Source of the DNA: W11650 sp963550755
Lineage (GTDB): Bacteria; Bacillota; Clostridia; Lachnospirales; Vallitaleaceae
Assembly: GCA_963550755.1 (NCBI GenBank)
Contig: CAUVDV010000102.1
Span: forward strand, 1-8,224
Length of the DNA stretch: 8,224 nt
Reading direction: 5' to 3'
The notes under the pieces are model-generated. The model was not told the DNA's origin. It saw only the letters and a list, made by a program, of their open reading frames with translations, and searched no databases. A program made the position numbers and the translations under genes. Shown here piece by piece: positions 1-6,235 of this stretch; within the stretch, counting starts at the first letter, position 1; each line of letters opens with the position of its first letter.

Positions 1-1862
1 ACGTCGCCCATATATTCCTCCGGTACACTGACGTCAACCTTCATAATCGGTTCCAAGAGAATCGAATTGCCTTTGCGCATGGCTTCTTTTAACGCCATCG
101 AGCCGGCAATCTTAAAGGCCATTTCCGAGGAGTCAACCTCATGATACGAACCGTCGTAGCAGTCCGCCTGAATGCCGACTACCGGATAGCCGGCCAGTAT
201 GCCTGACTGCATAGCTTCGCGGATACCATTGTCCACCGGCTGAATGTATTCCTTGGGGATCGCACCGCCGACCACCGAGTTGATAAACTCGTATTCTTTT
301 TCGCCGTTGACGTCCATCGGCGCAAAACGCACTTTACAGTGACCGTATTGACCGCGTCCGCCCGACTGCCGGACAAACTTGCCTTCAACGTCAACATTTT
401 TGGTAATGGTTTCCTTATAAGCAACCTGCGGCGCGCCGACATTGGCTTCCACCTTAAACTCCCGCAGCAGCCGGTCAACGATGATCTCTAAGTGCAGCTC
501 GCCCATACCGGAAATAATGGTCTGTCCCGTTTCGGCATTGGTATAGGTCTTAAAGGTCGGGTCTTCTTCCGCCAGCTTCGACAGCGCCAAGCCCATTTTT
601 TCCTGGCCGGCCTTGGTTTTCGGCTCAATTGCGACCGAAATAACCGGCTCCGGGAATACCATCGACTCTAAGATAACCGGATTTTGCTTATCACAAATCG
701 TATCACCCGTAGTCGTCAGTTTAAAGCCAACCGCTGCCGCGATGTCGCCGGAAAAGACCTTATCAATCTCTTCCCGCTTATTGGCATGCATCTGCAAAAT
801 ACGGCCCAGTCTTTCATCCTTGCCCTTGGTTGAGTTATAAACATAAGAGCCGGCGTTGGCCGTACCCGAATATACCCGGAAGAATGCTAATTTTCCGACA
901 AACGGGTCAGTCATAATCTTAAACGCCAGCGCTGAGAACGGTTCTTCATCGGAAGAATGGCGCTCAACCACTTCCTCTGTTCCGGGTTTAACGCCAGTAA
1001 TTGCCGGAATATCAATCGGCGCCGGCAAATAAGCTACGACCGCGTCCAGCAGCTTTTGAATTCCCTTATTCTTATAAGCCGAACCGCACAGTACCGGGAT
1101 AATCTTAACGTTAATTACCGCCTGGCGCAAAGCCGCCTTTAATTCGTCAACGCTGATTTCTTCTTCACTCAAATATTTGTCCATTAAAGCGTCATCGGTT
1201 TCGGCGATTTTTTCCACCATTTCCGCCCGATAAAGCTCAGCGTCATCCAGCATATCCGCCGGAATGTCTTTTTCGGCAATATCATTGCCCAAATCATCAT
1301 TGTAATAATAGGCTCTCATCCCAATCAAATCAACGATGCCGGCAAAGTTTTCCTCTTTACCGATCGGCAGCTGAATCGGCACGGCATTTGCCCCCAGACG
1401 ATCCTTCATCATGCCGACTACGTTTAAAAAGTCGGCACCGGAACGATCCATTTTGTTGACGAAAGCCATGCGCGGTACATTATACTTATCCGCCTGCCGC
1501 CAAACCGTTTCCGACTGCGGCTCTACGCCTCCTTTGGCACAAAATACGCCGACCGCGCTGTCCAGCACGCGCAGCGAACGCTCTACCTCAACCGTAAAGT
1601 CTACGTGACCGGGCGTGTCGATGATATTGATGCGGTTTTCCTTCCAGGCGCAAGTGGTAGCCGCCGAGGTAATGGTGATGCCTCTTTCCTGCTCCTGCTC
1701 CATCCAGTCCATCTGAGCGGCGCCTTCATGCGTTTCCCCTAATTTATGTGTCCGACCGGTATAAAACAAAATTCTTTCCGTTAAGGTCGTTTTACCCGCG
1801 TCGATATGCGCCATGATTCCAATATTTCTTGTGCGCTCTAATGGGTATTGTCTTTTTTCCAA
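1..1862 (-). CDS. fusA: Elongation factor G, 3'-truncated by window edge
   Basis: EF-G is the cytosolic GTPase that drives translocation of tRNA and mRNA on the ribosome. The reading frame is open for 620 codons and leaves the window in domain V at the typical PEEYMGD motif, so roughly 70-80 residues are missing at the edge. GTPase motifs are intact: AHIDAGKTT (residues 18-26), RGITITSA (60-67), DTPGH (82-86), NKMD (136-139), and later GSAYKNKG. The GMGELHLE motif is also present. The start is a TTG: it gives the natural N-terminus MEKRQYPLERTRNIGIMAH and has an AGGGAGG ribosome binding site just upstream, with no competing ATG. It is the third gene of the str operon, 73 bp downstream of rpsG. 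No frameshift or missing motif was seen. tuf usually follows and would lie outside the window. Identity is certain. Confidence 0.98.
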   Translation of the reverse strand, partial: MEKRQYPLERTRNIGIMAHIDAGKTTLTERILFYTGRTHKLGETHEGAAQMDWMEQEQERGITITSAATTCAWKENRINIIDTPGHVDFTVEVERSLRVLDSAVGVFCAKGGVEPQSETVWRQADKYNVPRMAFVNKMDRSGADFLNVVGMMKDRLGANAVPIQLPIGKEENFAGIVDLIGMRAYYYNDDLGNDIAEKDIPADMLDDAELYRAEMVEKIAETDDALMDKYLSEEEISVDELKAALRQAVINVKIIPVLCGSAYKNKGIQKLLDAVVAYLPAPIDIPAITGVKPGTEEVVERHSSDEEPFSALAFKIMTDPFVGKLAFFRVYSGTANAGSYVYNSTKGKDERLGRILQMHANKREEIDKVFSGDIAAAVGFKLTTTGDTICDKQNPVILESMVFPEPVISVAIEPKTKAGQEKMGLALSKLAEEDPTFKTYTNAETGQTIISGMGELHLEIIVDRLLREFKVEANVGAPQVAYKETITKNVDVEGKFVRQSGGRGQYGHCKVRFAPMDVNGEKEYEFINSVVGGAIPKEYIQPVDNGIREAMQSGILAGYPVVGIQADCYDGSYHEVDSSEMAFKIAGSMALKEAMRKGNSILLEPIMKVDVSVPEEYMGD

Positions 1863-1912
1863 AGTTTTTCCTCCCTTTGGCTTCTAAAAATTGATCAGTT
1901 TCCGTCAGCTCA

Positions 1913-1928
1913 CGGCAAAACTTTGCCG
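1913..1928 (-). other. Small hairpin in rpsG-fusA spacer
   Basis: CGGCAAA and TTTGCCG form a perfect 7-bp inverted repeat separated by 2 bases, just after the rpsG stop codon. No T-tract follows in the direction of transcription, so it is not an obvious terminator. It could stabilise or process the mRNA between the two genes. This is a small structure and its function is not known. Confidence 0.4.
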
Positions 1929-1935
1929 CGGCCGC

Positions 1936-2406
1936 TTACCAGCGATAATGAGCAAATGCCTTATTGGCCTCGGCCATTTTGTGCATTTCTTCTTTTTTCT
2001 TAACCGATGCGCCGGTATTATTAGCGGCGTCCATCAACTCGGCTGCTAAACGGTCAACCATTGTCTTCTCGCCTCGTTTACGCGAGTACAGAGTCAGCCA
2101 GCGCAGCGCCAAAGCCTGGCGTCTGTCCGGCCGCACCTCCATCGGCACCTGATAAGTGGCGCCGCCGACCCGGCGAGCCTTTACTTCCAAAACCGGCATA
2201 ATGTTATTTAATGCGTCGTGGAAGACGTCAACTGCTTCTTTTCCCATTTTTTCCGAAACCTTCTCAAAGGCTCCGTATACGATTTTCTGCGCCGTTCCTC
2301 TTTTTCCGTCCAGCATGACATTGTTGATCAGCTTGGTTACGATCTTTTCTCCGTAAATCGGATCCGGCAAAACATCTCTTTTCGCAATATGTCCTTTACG
2401 TGGCAC
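1936..2406 (-). CDS. rpsG: 30S ribosomal protein S7
   Basis: S7 is a primary 16S rRNA-binding protein that nucleates assembly of the 30S head and contacts mRNA and tRNA near the E site. The product is 156 residues, the usual family length, and runs from PRKGHIAKRDVLPDPIYG to AHYRW with the conserved VGGATYQVPMEVRPDRR and LALRWL segments. The open frame continues upstream to about 2523, but the GTG at 2406 is the right start: it gives the family N-terminus and is preceded by AAGGAGGG about 10 bases upstream. It lies between rpsL and fusA. In Escherichia coli S7 represses the str operon by binding the rpsL-rpsG spacer; here that spacer is 369 bp and carries a repeat element, so that kind of control would have to work differently. 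Confidence 0.98.
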   Translation of the reverse strand: MPRKGHIAKRDVLPDPIYGEKIVTKLINNVMLDGKRGTAQKIVYGAFEKVSEKMGKEAVDVFHDALNNIMPVLEVKARRVGGATYQVPMEVRPDRRQALALRWLTLYSRKRGEKTMVDRLAAELMDAANNTGASVKKKEEMHKMAEANKAFAHYRW

Positions 2407-2431
2407 GTTACTTCCCTCCTTAATAATTATT

Positions 2432-2655
2432 GACTCAATTTTCCCATAGTCTTTTTTGACTCTATCCCGCTCAAAGAGCGGGTGCCCTGTCGAAACGCTT
2501 CGCGTTTCTGTGCGGGTGCACAACCTACATGGACTCCACTTTCGGCCGACGGCATCGCAATTTGCCTATCGTTCCCGCCCGCCGCCGAAAGGCGTAGCCT
2601 TTCTGGAAGCAACGAGCCTAAAAAAGACTGTTCTGACAAACATGGGAAATTGAGT
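2432..2655. repeat. MITE-like inverted-repeat element inside the str operon
   Basis: The ends are imperfect inverted repeats. ACTCAATTTTCCCAT (2433-2447) pairs with ATGGGAAATTGAGT (2642-2655) with one bulge. AGTCTTTTTT (2448-2457) pairs perfectly with AAAAAAGACT (2620-2629), and GACTC (2458-2462) partly with GAGCCT (2614-2619). A 12-base bulge (2630-2641) lies on one side. Inside are three perfect 7-bp hairpins with 3-base loops at 2466-2482, 2492-2508 and 2587-2603. TTATT occurs on both outer edges (2427-2431, 2655-2659), a possible 5-bp target duplication. A 70-codon minus-strand frame with a TTG start crosses the element, but it has no ribosome binding site and follows the hairpins, so I do not call it a gene. 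Most likely a short non-autonomous interspersed element; whether it recurs in the genome cannot be seen here. Confidence 0.65.
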
Positions 2656-2775
2656 TATTAACTCATCGGTACTCAGTTTTCCTCTGTTCGTGCAACGATA
2701 ATATTTATTATCCCAGCACTAATTATGGAGTTTTTACTTCTGATTCCTGTTGATTTGTTGCTTTTTGCCGGAAAA
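2656..2775. other. rpsL 3' flank, non-coding
   Basis: This 120-bp stretch lies between the rpsL stop and the inverted-repeat element. It contains an AT-rich perfect palindrome, GATAATA-TT-TATTATC (2697-2712). It also contains CAGCACTAATTA (2714-2725), which is the exact reverse complement of a sequence in the rpsL leader (3217-3228). Another short palindrome, GAGTTA-T-TAACTC (2652-2664), overlaps the edge of the element. No coding potential was seen. Confidence 0.45.
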
Positions 2776-3195
2776 TTAGTTGCCGGCCTGCGGTTTCTTA
2801 GCGCCGTACTTGGAACGGGCCTGTTTGCGTTTAGCGACGCCGGCGGTATCCAAAGTACCGCGAATAACGTGGTAACGGGTACCGGGCAGATCCTTGACAC
2901 GGCCGCCGCGGATCAAAACAACGCTGTGTTCCTGCAAGTTATGGCCTTCGCCCGGAATATAACCGGTTACTTCCATGGCGTTGGTCAGACGAATTCTGGC
3001 GATCTTTCTGAGCGCCGAGTTCGGCTTTTTCGGAGTAGCGGTCTTAACGGCAGTGCAAACGCCTCTCTTTTGCGGAGCGGATTGCTTGGTCGCCTTTTTG
3101 GTCAAAGAGTTATAGCCTCTTTGCAGGGCCGGCGCCGTTGACTTTTTCTCGGCGGACTTTCTTCCGCTTCTGACTAACTGGTTAAATGTTGGCAT
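2776..3195 (-). CDS. rpsL: 30S ribosomal protein S12
   Basis: S12 sits at the decoding centre of the 30S subunit and controls translational accuracy. The product is 139 residues and is full length for the Firmicutes form, including the insertion before SAPQKRGVCT. TATPKKPNSALRK (residues 52-64) and GGRVKDLPG (97-105) are unaltered. Lys56 and Lys101, where streptomycin-resistance changes occur in Bacillus subtilis, are both lysine, so the protein has the drug-sensitive sequence at these sites. Asp102 is the residue methylthiolated by RimO in organisms that have that enzyme. The frame extends five codons upstream, but ATG at 3195 is chosen for the MPTFNQLVR start and the GGAGGTGA ribosome binding site 5 bases before it. 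It is the first gene of the str operon here; rpoC, a frequent upstream neighbour in Firmicutes, is absent. Confidence 0.98.
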   Translation of the reverse strand: MPTFNQLVRSGRKSAEKKSTAPALQRGYNSLTKKATKQSAPQKRGVCTAVKTATPKKPNSALRKIARIRLTNAMEVTGYIPGEGHNLQEHSVVLIRGGRVKDLPGTRYHVIRGTLDTAGVAKRKQARSKYGAKKPQAGN

Positions 3196-3275
3196 TCCTT
3201 TCACCTCCAATATGATTAATTAGTGCTGCTAAATTCTCTTATTTTTTGGCCACAAAAAAAGAAGCCTAAAAAACA

Positions 3276-3305
3276 GACGTAAAGTATTTTATCATACTTT
3301 ACGTC
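3276..3305 (-). promoter_or_regulatory. Palindrome over the str promoter (terminator and/or operator)
   Basis: GACGTAAAGTA (3276-3286) and TACTTTACGTC (3295-3305) form a perfect 11-bp inverted repeat around an 8-base loop that contains most of the -10 element. Read on the minus strand the stem is followed by TGTTTTTT, so RNA arriving from the upstream genes could form an intrinsic terminator. RNA starting at the promoter would begin inside the 3' arm and could not form it. As DNA the palindrome could equally be an operator. Both readings fit the sequence. Confidence 0.6.
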
Positions 3306-3314
3306 AATTGGCAA
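3286..3314 (-). promoter_or_regulatory. Promoter of the rpsL-rpsG-fusA operon
   Basis: On the minus strand, TTGCCA (-35, 3309-3314) and TAAAAT (-10, 3286-3291) are separated by exactly 17 bases. TGA directly precedes the -10, an extended -10 of the TGn type common in Gram-positive promoters. Transcription should start near 3278-3280, leaving a leader of about 84 bases before the rpsL ATG. The promoter overlaps the palindrome at 3276-3305. It is seen in sequence only, but spacing and context are good. Confidence 0.7.
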
Positions 3315-3364
3315 GAGGGAAAATTTGTTTTTCCGGCTGGCGCCCGTTTGGTAATTTTTCAACC

Positions 3365-3416
3365 TAAATGCAACACGGTGTTGCACTTACTCTGACAGGA
3401 ACCCCTGTTGCATTTA
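3365..3416. repeat. Nested TGCAACA inverted repeats
   Basis: TAAATGCAACA (3365-3375) is repeated in inverted form exactly as TGTTGCATTTA (3406-3416), an 11-bp perfect inverted repeat. A third copy of the core, TGTTGCA (3379-3385), sits 3 bases after the first, so the first arm can pair with either partner. CAGGAACCCCTG (3396-3407) is a weaker hairpin beside them. No T-tract follows on either strand. It may be a small palindromic repeat or a regulatory structure between the eroded transporter genes and the str promoter. The rest of 3306-3442 shows nothing recognisable. Confidence 0.5.
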
Positions 3417-3442
3417 ACTTGGAAATCCACGACTTTTTTGCG

Positions 3443-3769
3443 TTAACTTTCGCTTTTCGCATTGAAAGCCTCCGTTTTCCGACGGCCGTTTTCCACGGAA
3501 ACCACCTCATCGGCAATCCGAACGGTTGAAAGGCGGTGCGAAACCAGCGCAATTGTTTTGCCCTTGGCCTCCTCTTTCAGGGAGCGGAGAATCACTGCTT
3601 CATTCAAGCTGTCCAAATTGCTGGTCGGCTCATCCAGAAGCAAAAACGGCGCATTATGCAGGAAGGCCCTGGCTAAGCCAATGATCCCCCGGCCGTATAA
3701 CCCGCCAGCCAAGGGCTGCACCACTTTTACCAGCCGGGCAAGCGTATTAAGCTTTGACTGCTTCTTCAT
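3443..3769 (-). pseudogene. CydC-like ABC transporter remnant with collapsed middle
   Basis: An intact gene of this type encodes a membrane-spanning half-transporter of about 550-600 residues with a C-terminal ATPase domain; CydDC exports thiols needed for cytochrome bd assembly. Only 108 residues remain. Residues 1-23 (MKKQSKLNTLARLVKVVQPL...) look like the true N-terminus before the first membrane segment. They run directly into the end of the ATPase domain: IGLARAFL, Walker B FLLLDEPTSNLD, and the H-loop region VSHRLSTVRIADEVV, followed by a natural-looking end. The membrane domain, Walker A and a normal LSGGQ signature are gone; PLAGGLYGRGI occupies the seam. The frame is open across the seam. 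The ATG (3769) overlaps the end of the upstream remnant by 23 bases, as in a translationally coupled pair. It cannot work as a transporter. CydC versus another exporter half is inferred from the pairing. Confidence 0.75.
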
Positions 3770-4097
3770 TGGCCTGCTCCTTTCCATATTGCTCCAAGGC
3801 TGCCTGCGTCCGCCAAAGTCCGGCATAAACACCGTCTTTTGCCAAAAGCTCGGCATGGCTTCCGCTTTCCGCCAGCCGAGCGACAAAAAAACGAATCGCC
3901 ACCGTTCCCAGAATAAGCGCGGCCGGCAGCCACAGCTGACCCACGCCCCATTCCCTTTGGTACAGCCGCCCGGCCGCCTGCGCTATTACCAGCATCATCA
4001 GCGCGTTTAAAATCAGTTCCAGCCATTGGCAGAGAATATTCCCCGCCATATATTTTTTACTTTCTGGACAAACCTGAAGTAATCTTTGGTCAAACAT
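3747..4097 (-). pseudogene. CydD-like ABC transporter remnant with collapsed middle
   Basis: This frame encodes 116 residues in two mismatched parts. Residues 1 to about 75 (MFDQRLLQVCPESKKYMAGN..., then hydrophobic stretches ending at VAIRFFVARLA) resemble the first two membrane segments of a CydD-type exporter half. Residues from about 76 (ESGSHAELLAKDGVYAGLW...) match the extreme C-terminus of an ABC ATPase. Walker A, LSGGQ and Walker B are all missing. The seam lies at RLA-E, near 3869-3880, and is in frame. The start codon has a good AGGAG site 7 bases upstream, and the stop overlaps the next remnant. A short membrane peptide could still be made, but transport activity is excluded. It begins 46 bp after the stop of the upstream ATPase gene and may be cotranscribed with it. 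Confidence 0.75.
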
Positions 4098-4143
4098 ATA
4101 TTTCTCCTGTCTTGCGGCTTTTCCCTCTGTTATTCTGTGGGAC

Positions 4144-5397
4144 TTACAATTCCAGACTATTTTCCTTTAAAAGGAATTCATAAATATTCATCGTTGTGAT
4201 GCCGTCCTCATCCCTTCGGATGTTCAGCCTGTCATTTACGATGATTATTTTTTTGAAAGAATCACTTACCTTTAGCAACGAAGCCTTTTCTTGTTTTATT
4301 TTAGCCTCATCCGGCAAACTAAACGCCGATTGAATATAATACTTTTTGCTGCCTAAAGCCGCAATAAAATCAATTTCAAGCTGCGCCCGCTCACGTTTTC
4401 CATTATTTGTTATTTTTCTGACAGGAACAACTCCCACATCAACTTGAAATCCTCTGGCTCTTAACTCGTTATATATGATATTCTCCATCAGATGCGTTTC
4501 TTCATTCTGTCTAAACCCAAGTCTGGCGTTGCGCAGGCCAACATCTTCAAAATAATATTTTAAAGGCGTACCTATGTATTTTCTTCCTTTAACGTCAAAA
4601 CGATTGGCTGCGCTGATCACAAATGCGTCTTCTAAAAATTCAATATATTGGCGAATCGTATTAATAGAAATATCGGAATGAATTTGACTTTTAAACGTCG
4701 CCTCTATCTTCGACGGATTCGTAAGTGAGCCCACTGCCGAAGCCAGAACATTAATCAAATCATTGAGTTCCTGCCGCTTATCAATCCGATTGCGTTCCCT
4801 GATGTCTTTTATATACGTTTCCTCAAAAAGCCTTGCCAAATATCCCACTTTTTGTTCTTCGGTTTTCATAGAAAGGATCAGCGGCAGCCCGCCATACATG
4901 ATGTAATCCGCAAAACCATGATATTCATCTCCCGCATATTCCTGCATATATTCCTTAAACGTAAGCGGAAAAACATGGATTTCATCTCCGCGTCCTCTAA
5001 ATTCGGTTATGATGTCTTTTGACAAAAATTTAGAATTGCTTCCGGTTACATAAATATCCAGATTAGATATATGCAGCAAAGAATTTAAAACTTCCTCAAA
5101 CTCCGCCAGCATTTGCACTTCATCCAGCAGTAGATAATATATTTCGGAATCCTTAATGCGGGTTTCCACATAACTTAGGATTATATCTGGATTTCTATAA
5201 TCCTTGTTTTTTCTTTCGTCTAATGCTATCGCAATAATATGGTCATCCGAAACCTTTCTTTCTTTCAAATATTTCAAAAACAACTGAAAAAGCAGGTAAG
5301 ATTTTCCGCATCTCCTAATCCCGGTAATCACTTTAATCATTCCGTTATGCATACGGTTTTTTAAACCTTCCAGATATTTTTCGCGCTTGATTTCCAT
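4144..5397 (-). CDS. AAA (AAA_14) ATPase with C-terminal DUF4143
   Basis: The 417-residue product has the usual layout of this family: an N-terminal P-loop domain and a C-terminal DUF4143 domain with a PD-(D/E)XK-like fold. Visible motifs are Walker A GIRRCGKS (26-33), Walker B YYLLLDEVQ (88-95), the TGSNS sensor-like segment (118-122), FRGRGDE (133-139) and YGGLP (168-172). In the C-terminal part, ENIIYNELRARGF (305-317) and LEIDFIA (340-346) are present. The position where a catalytic E-x-K would be expected reads YYIQSAF, so nuclease activity is doubtful. The family is widespread and its cellular role is poorly defined, so no function is assigned. ATG at 5397 has AAAGGAG upstream and its own strong promoter. 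Length and domains are complete, unlike its neighbours. It is not a close copy of the second ATPase in the window. Confidence 0.9.
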   Translation of the reverse strand: MEIKREKYLEGLKNRMHNGMIKVITGIRRCGKSYLLFQLFLKYLKERKVSDDHIIAIALDERKNKDYRNPDIILSYVETRIKDSEIYYLLLDEVQMLAEFEEVLNSLLHISNLDIYVTGSNSKFLSKDIITEFRGRGDEIHVFPLTFKEYMQEYAGDEYHGFADYIMYGGLPLILSMKTEEQKVGYLARLFEETYIKDIRERNRIDKRQELNDLINVLASAVGSLTNPSKIEATFKSQIHSDISINTIRQYIEFLEDAFVISAANRFDVKGRKYIGTPLKYYFEDVGLRNARLGFRQNEETHLMENIIYNELRARGFQVDVGVVPVRKITNNGKRERAQLEIDFIAALGSKKYYIQSAFSLPDEAKIKQEKASLLKVSDSFKKIIIVNDRLNIRRDEDGITTMNIYEFLLKENSLEL

Positions 5398-5445
5398 AGC
5401 GTTCTCCTTTGAAAATTTGTGGGCTTATGACCACTCTTTTTCAAA

Positions 5446-5474
5446 ATTATAGCAGGCATACCAAACGTCGTCAA
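5446..5474 (-). promoter_or_regulatory. Strong promoter of the first DUF4143 ATPase
   Basis: TTGACG (5469-5474) and TATAAT (5446-5451) are separated by exactly 17 bases on the minus strand, a near-perfect sigma-A promoter. Transcription should start near 5439, giving a leader of about 40 bases with a weak GTGG/CCAC hairpin (5419-5434) before the ribosome binding site. Confidence 0.85.
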
Positions 5475-5483
5475 GTCTAATTT

Positions 5484-5517
5484 TGAAAATTCGTGGCCAG
5501 ATGGCCGCAAATTTTCA
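5484..5517. terminator. Bidirectional-type hairpin between chimera and ATPase
   Basis: GAAAATTCGTGGCC (5485-5498) and GGCCGCAAATTTTC (5503-5516) pair at 12 of 14 positions around an AGAT loop, with one further T-A pair outside. On the plus strand it is followed by ATTTTTT; on the minus strand it ends in its own T-rich arm. It lies just past the end of the MerR/DJ-1 chimera and upstream of the ATPase promoter, where it would separate the two transcription units. A related but weaker sequence lies at 5411-5442. Confidence 0.6.
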
Positions 5518-5537
5518 TTTTTTCCAACCGCCTTCCG

Positions 5538-6137
5538 TCAAAACAAGTCATTCTCCGAATTGGCGTTCCAGTGATATTCCATCCGGCCGCATATCTCTCT
5601 TACCTTTTCCGCTCCATATTGATCCTGAATAAAGCCCAGCGCCATATCAATACCGGCGGACACTCCAGCCGAGGTATAAAACTTACCATCCCTTACCCAT
5701 CTTGGCGGTCTTTCCCAGTTTACTTTCGGGCCAATGCTTTTTACCCAGTCAAAAGCCCGTTTATTGGTTGTCGCCCGCCTGCCGTCCAGCGCGCCGGTTT
5801 TCGCCGCCAGAAGCTTACTATAATACTCATCATAGCTTTGGCTGAACTTCCGAATCAGCGGGATTGCCGTTTCATAGTAATGATTGTCCTGCATATACTG
5901 CTTCAGTTTATCCCAAATCCGCTTCATCGGACTGGTTAAATACTCTTCGCTGGTTTTAAACTGCTCGTACCGCGCTATCGCCTCGTTATTCTCCTGCCAC
6001 CACTTTTCAGGGCTTTCTATGGCCCTTCTCTTAGCGTCATTTAATGCTTTAAAATCATTCCAGTCAAGGGCAGCTGTGTTTTCCCGGATATATTCCTGTT
6101 CTTTCACCGATAATTCAAATGACGGCAGTTCATCCAA
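5538..6137 (-). pseudogene. Chimera: probable MerR-regulator C-terminus fused to DJ-1/PfpI C-terminus
   Basis: The open frame gives 199 residues from a TTG and stays open upstream to about 6176. The C-terminal ~85 residues (LLAAKTGALDGRRATTNKR ... DGKFYTSAGVSAGIDMALGF ... YHWN) read as the tail of a DJ-1/PfpI-family protein, including the TSAGVSAGIDMAL segment. The N-terminal half of that family, with the nucleophilic cysteine elbow, is absent. The first ~110 residues (YLDELPSFELSVKEQEYI ... AIPLIRKFSQSYDEYYSKL) are charged and helical. They resemble the effector-side C-terminus of Clostridia MerR regulators, and a MerR start lies directly upstream in another frame; this part is an inference. 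The seam is near 5804-5815 and is in frame. There is no ribosome binding site for the TTG, so translation would need reinitiation 14 bases after the stop of the MerR fragment. Enzymatic activity is not expected. Confidence 0.7.
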
Positions 6138-6150
6138 ATAGTTAACATAC

Positions 6151-6213
6151 TTAATAATAGTCCATGGCCTTTCTGGTTAAACCTGTTTTCCTTTGAATTT
6201 CATTTCGCAGCAT
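6151..6213 (-). pseudogene. MerR-family regulator, N-terminal fragment
   Basis: An ATG at 6213 with a perfect AGGAGGT ribosome binding site encodes 20 residues, MLRNEIQRKTGLTRKAM then DYY, followed by TAA. This is the start of a MerR winged-helix DNA-binding domain: the helix-turn-helix segment TGLTRKAMDYY normally continues as EEKGL. The frame breaks at TATTATTAAG; shifting frame there leads to IIKYVNYLDELPSF, the start of the chimera, so an out-of-frame internal deletion joining two parts of one regulator is likely. The original gene would have been about 250 residues. No functional regulator can be made. Confidence 0.7.
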
Positions 6214-6235
6214 AATTGCTACCTCCTTTTATTTT

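Noticed and set aside
1936..2523. S7 with a 39-residue N-terminal extension
   Set aside because: The extension is translated repeat-element sequence. GTG at 2406 has an excellent ribosome binding site and gives the normal 156-residue S7.
2427..2639. 70-residue minus-strand frame in the rpsL-rpsG spacer as a small gene
   Set aside because: It starts at a TTG without a ribosome binding site, follows the inverted-repeat element from end to end, and its sequence is dictated by the hairpins.
2725..3141. 138-residue plus-strand protein opposite rpsL
   Set aside because: It is the antisense shadow of the highly conserved rpsL gene and has no ribosome binding site or promoter of its own.
3462..4010. 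182-residue plus-strand protein opposite the ABC remnants
   Set aside because: It lies antisense to two recognisable ABC transporter fragments, shows no known motif, and has no translation signals.
5493..5939. 148-residue plus-strand protein opposite the chimera
   Set aside because: The antisense frame contains the DJ-1/PfpI motifs, and the plus-strand frame starts inside the terminator hairpin.
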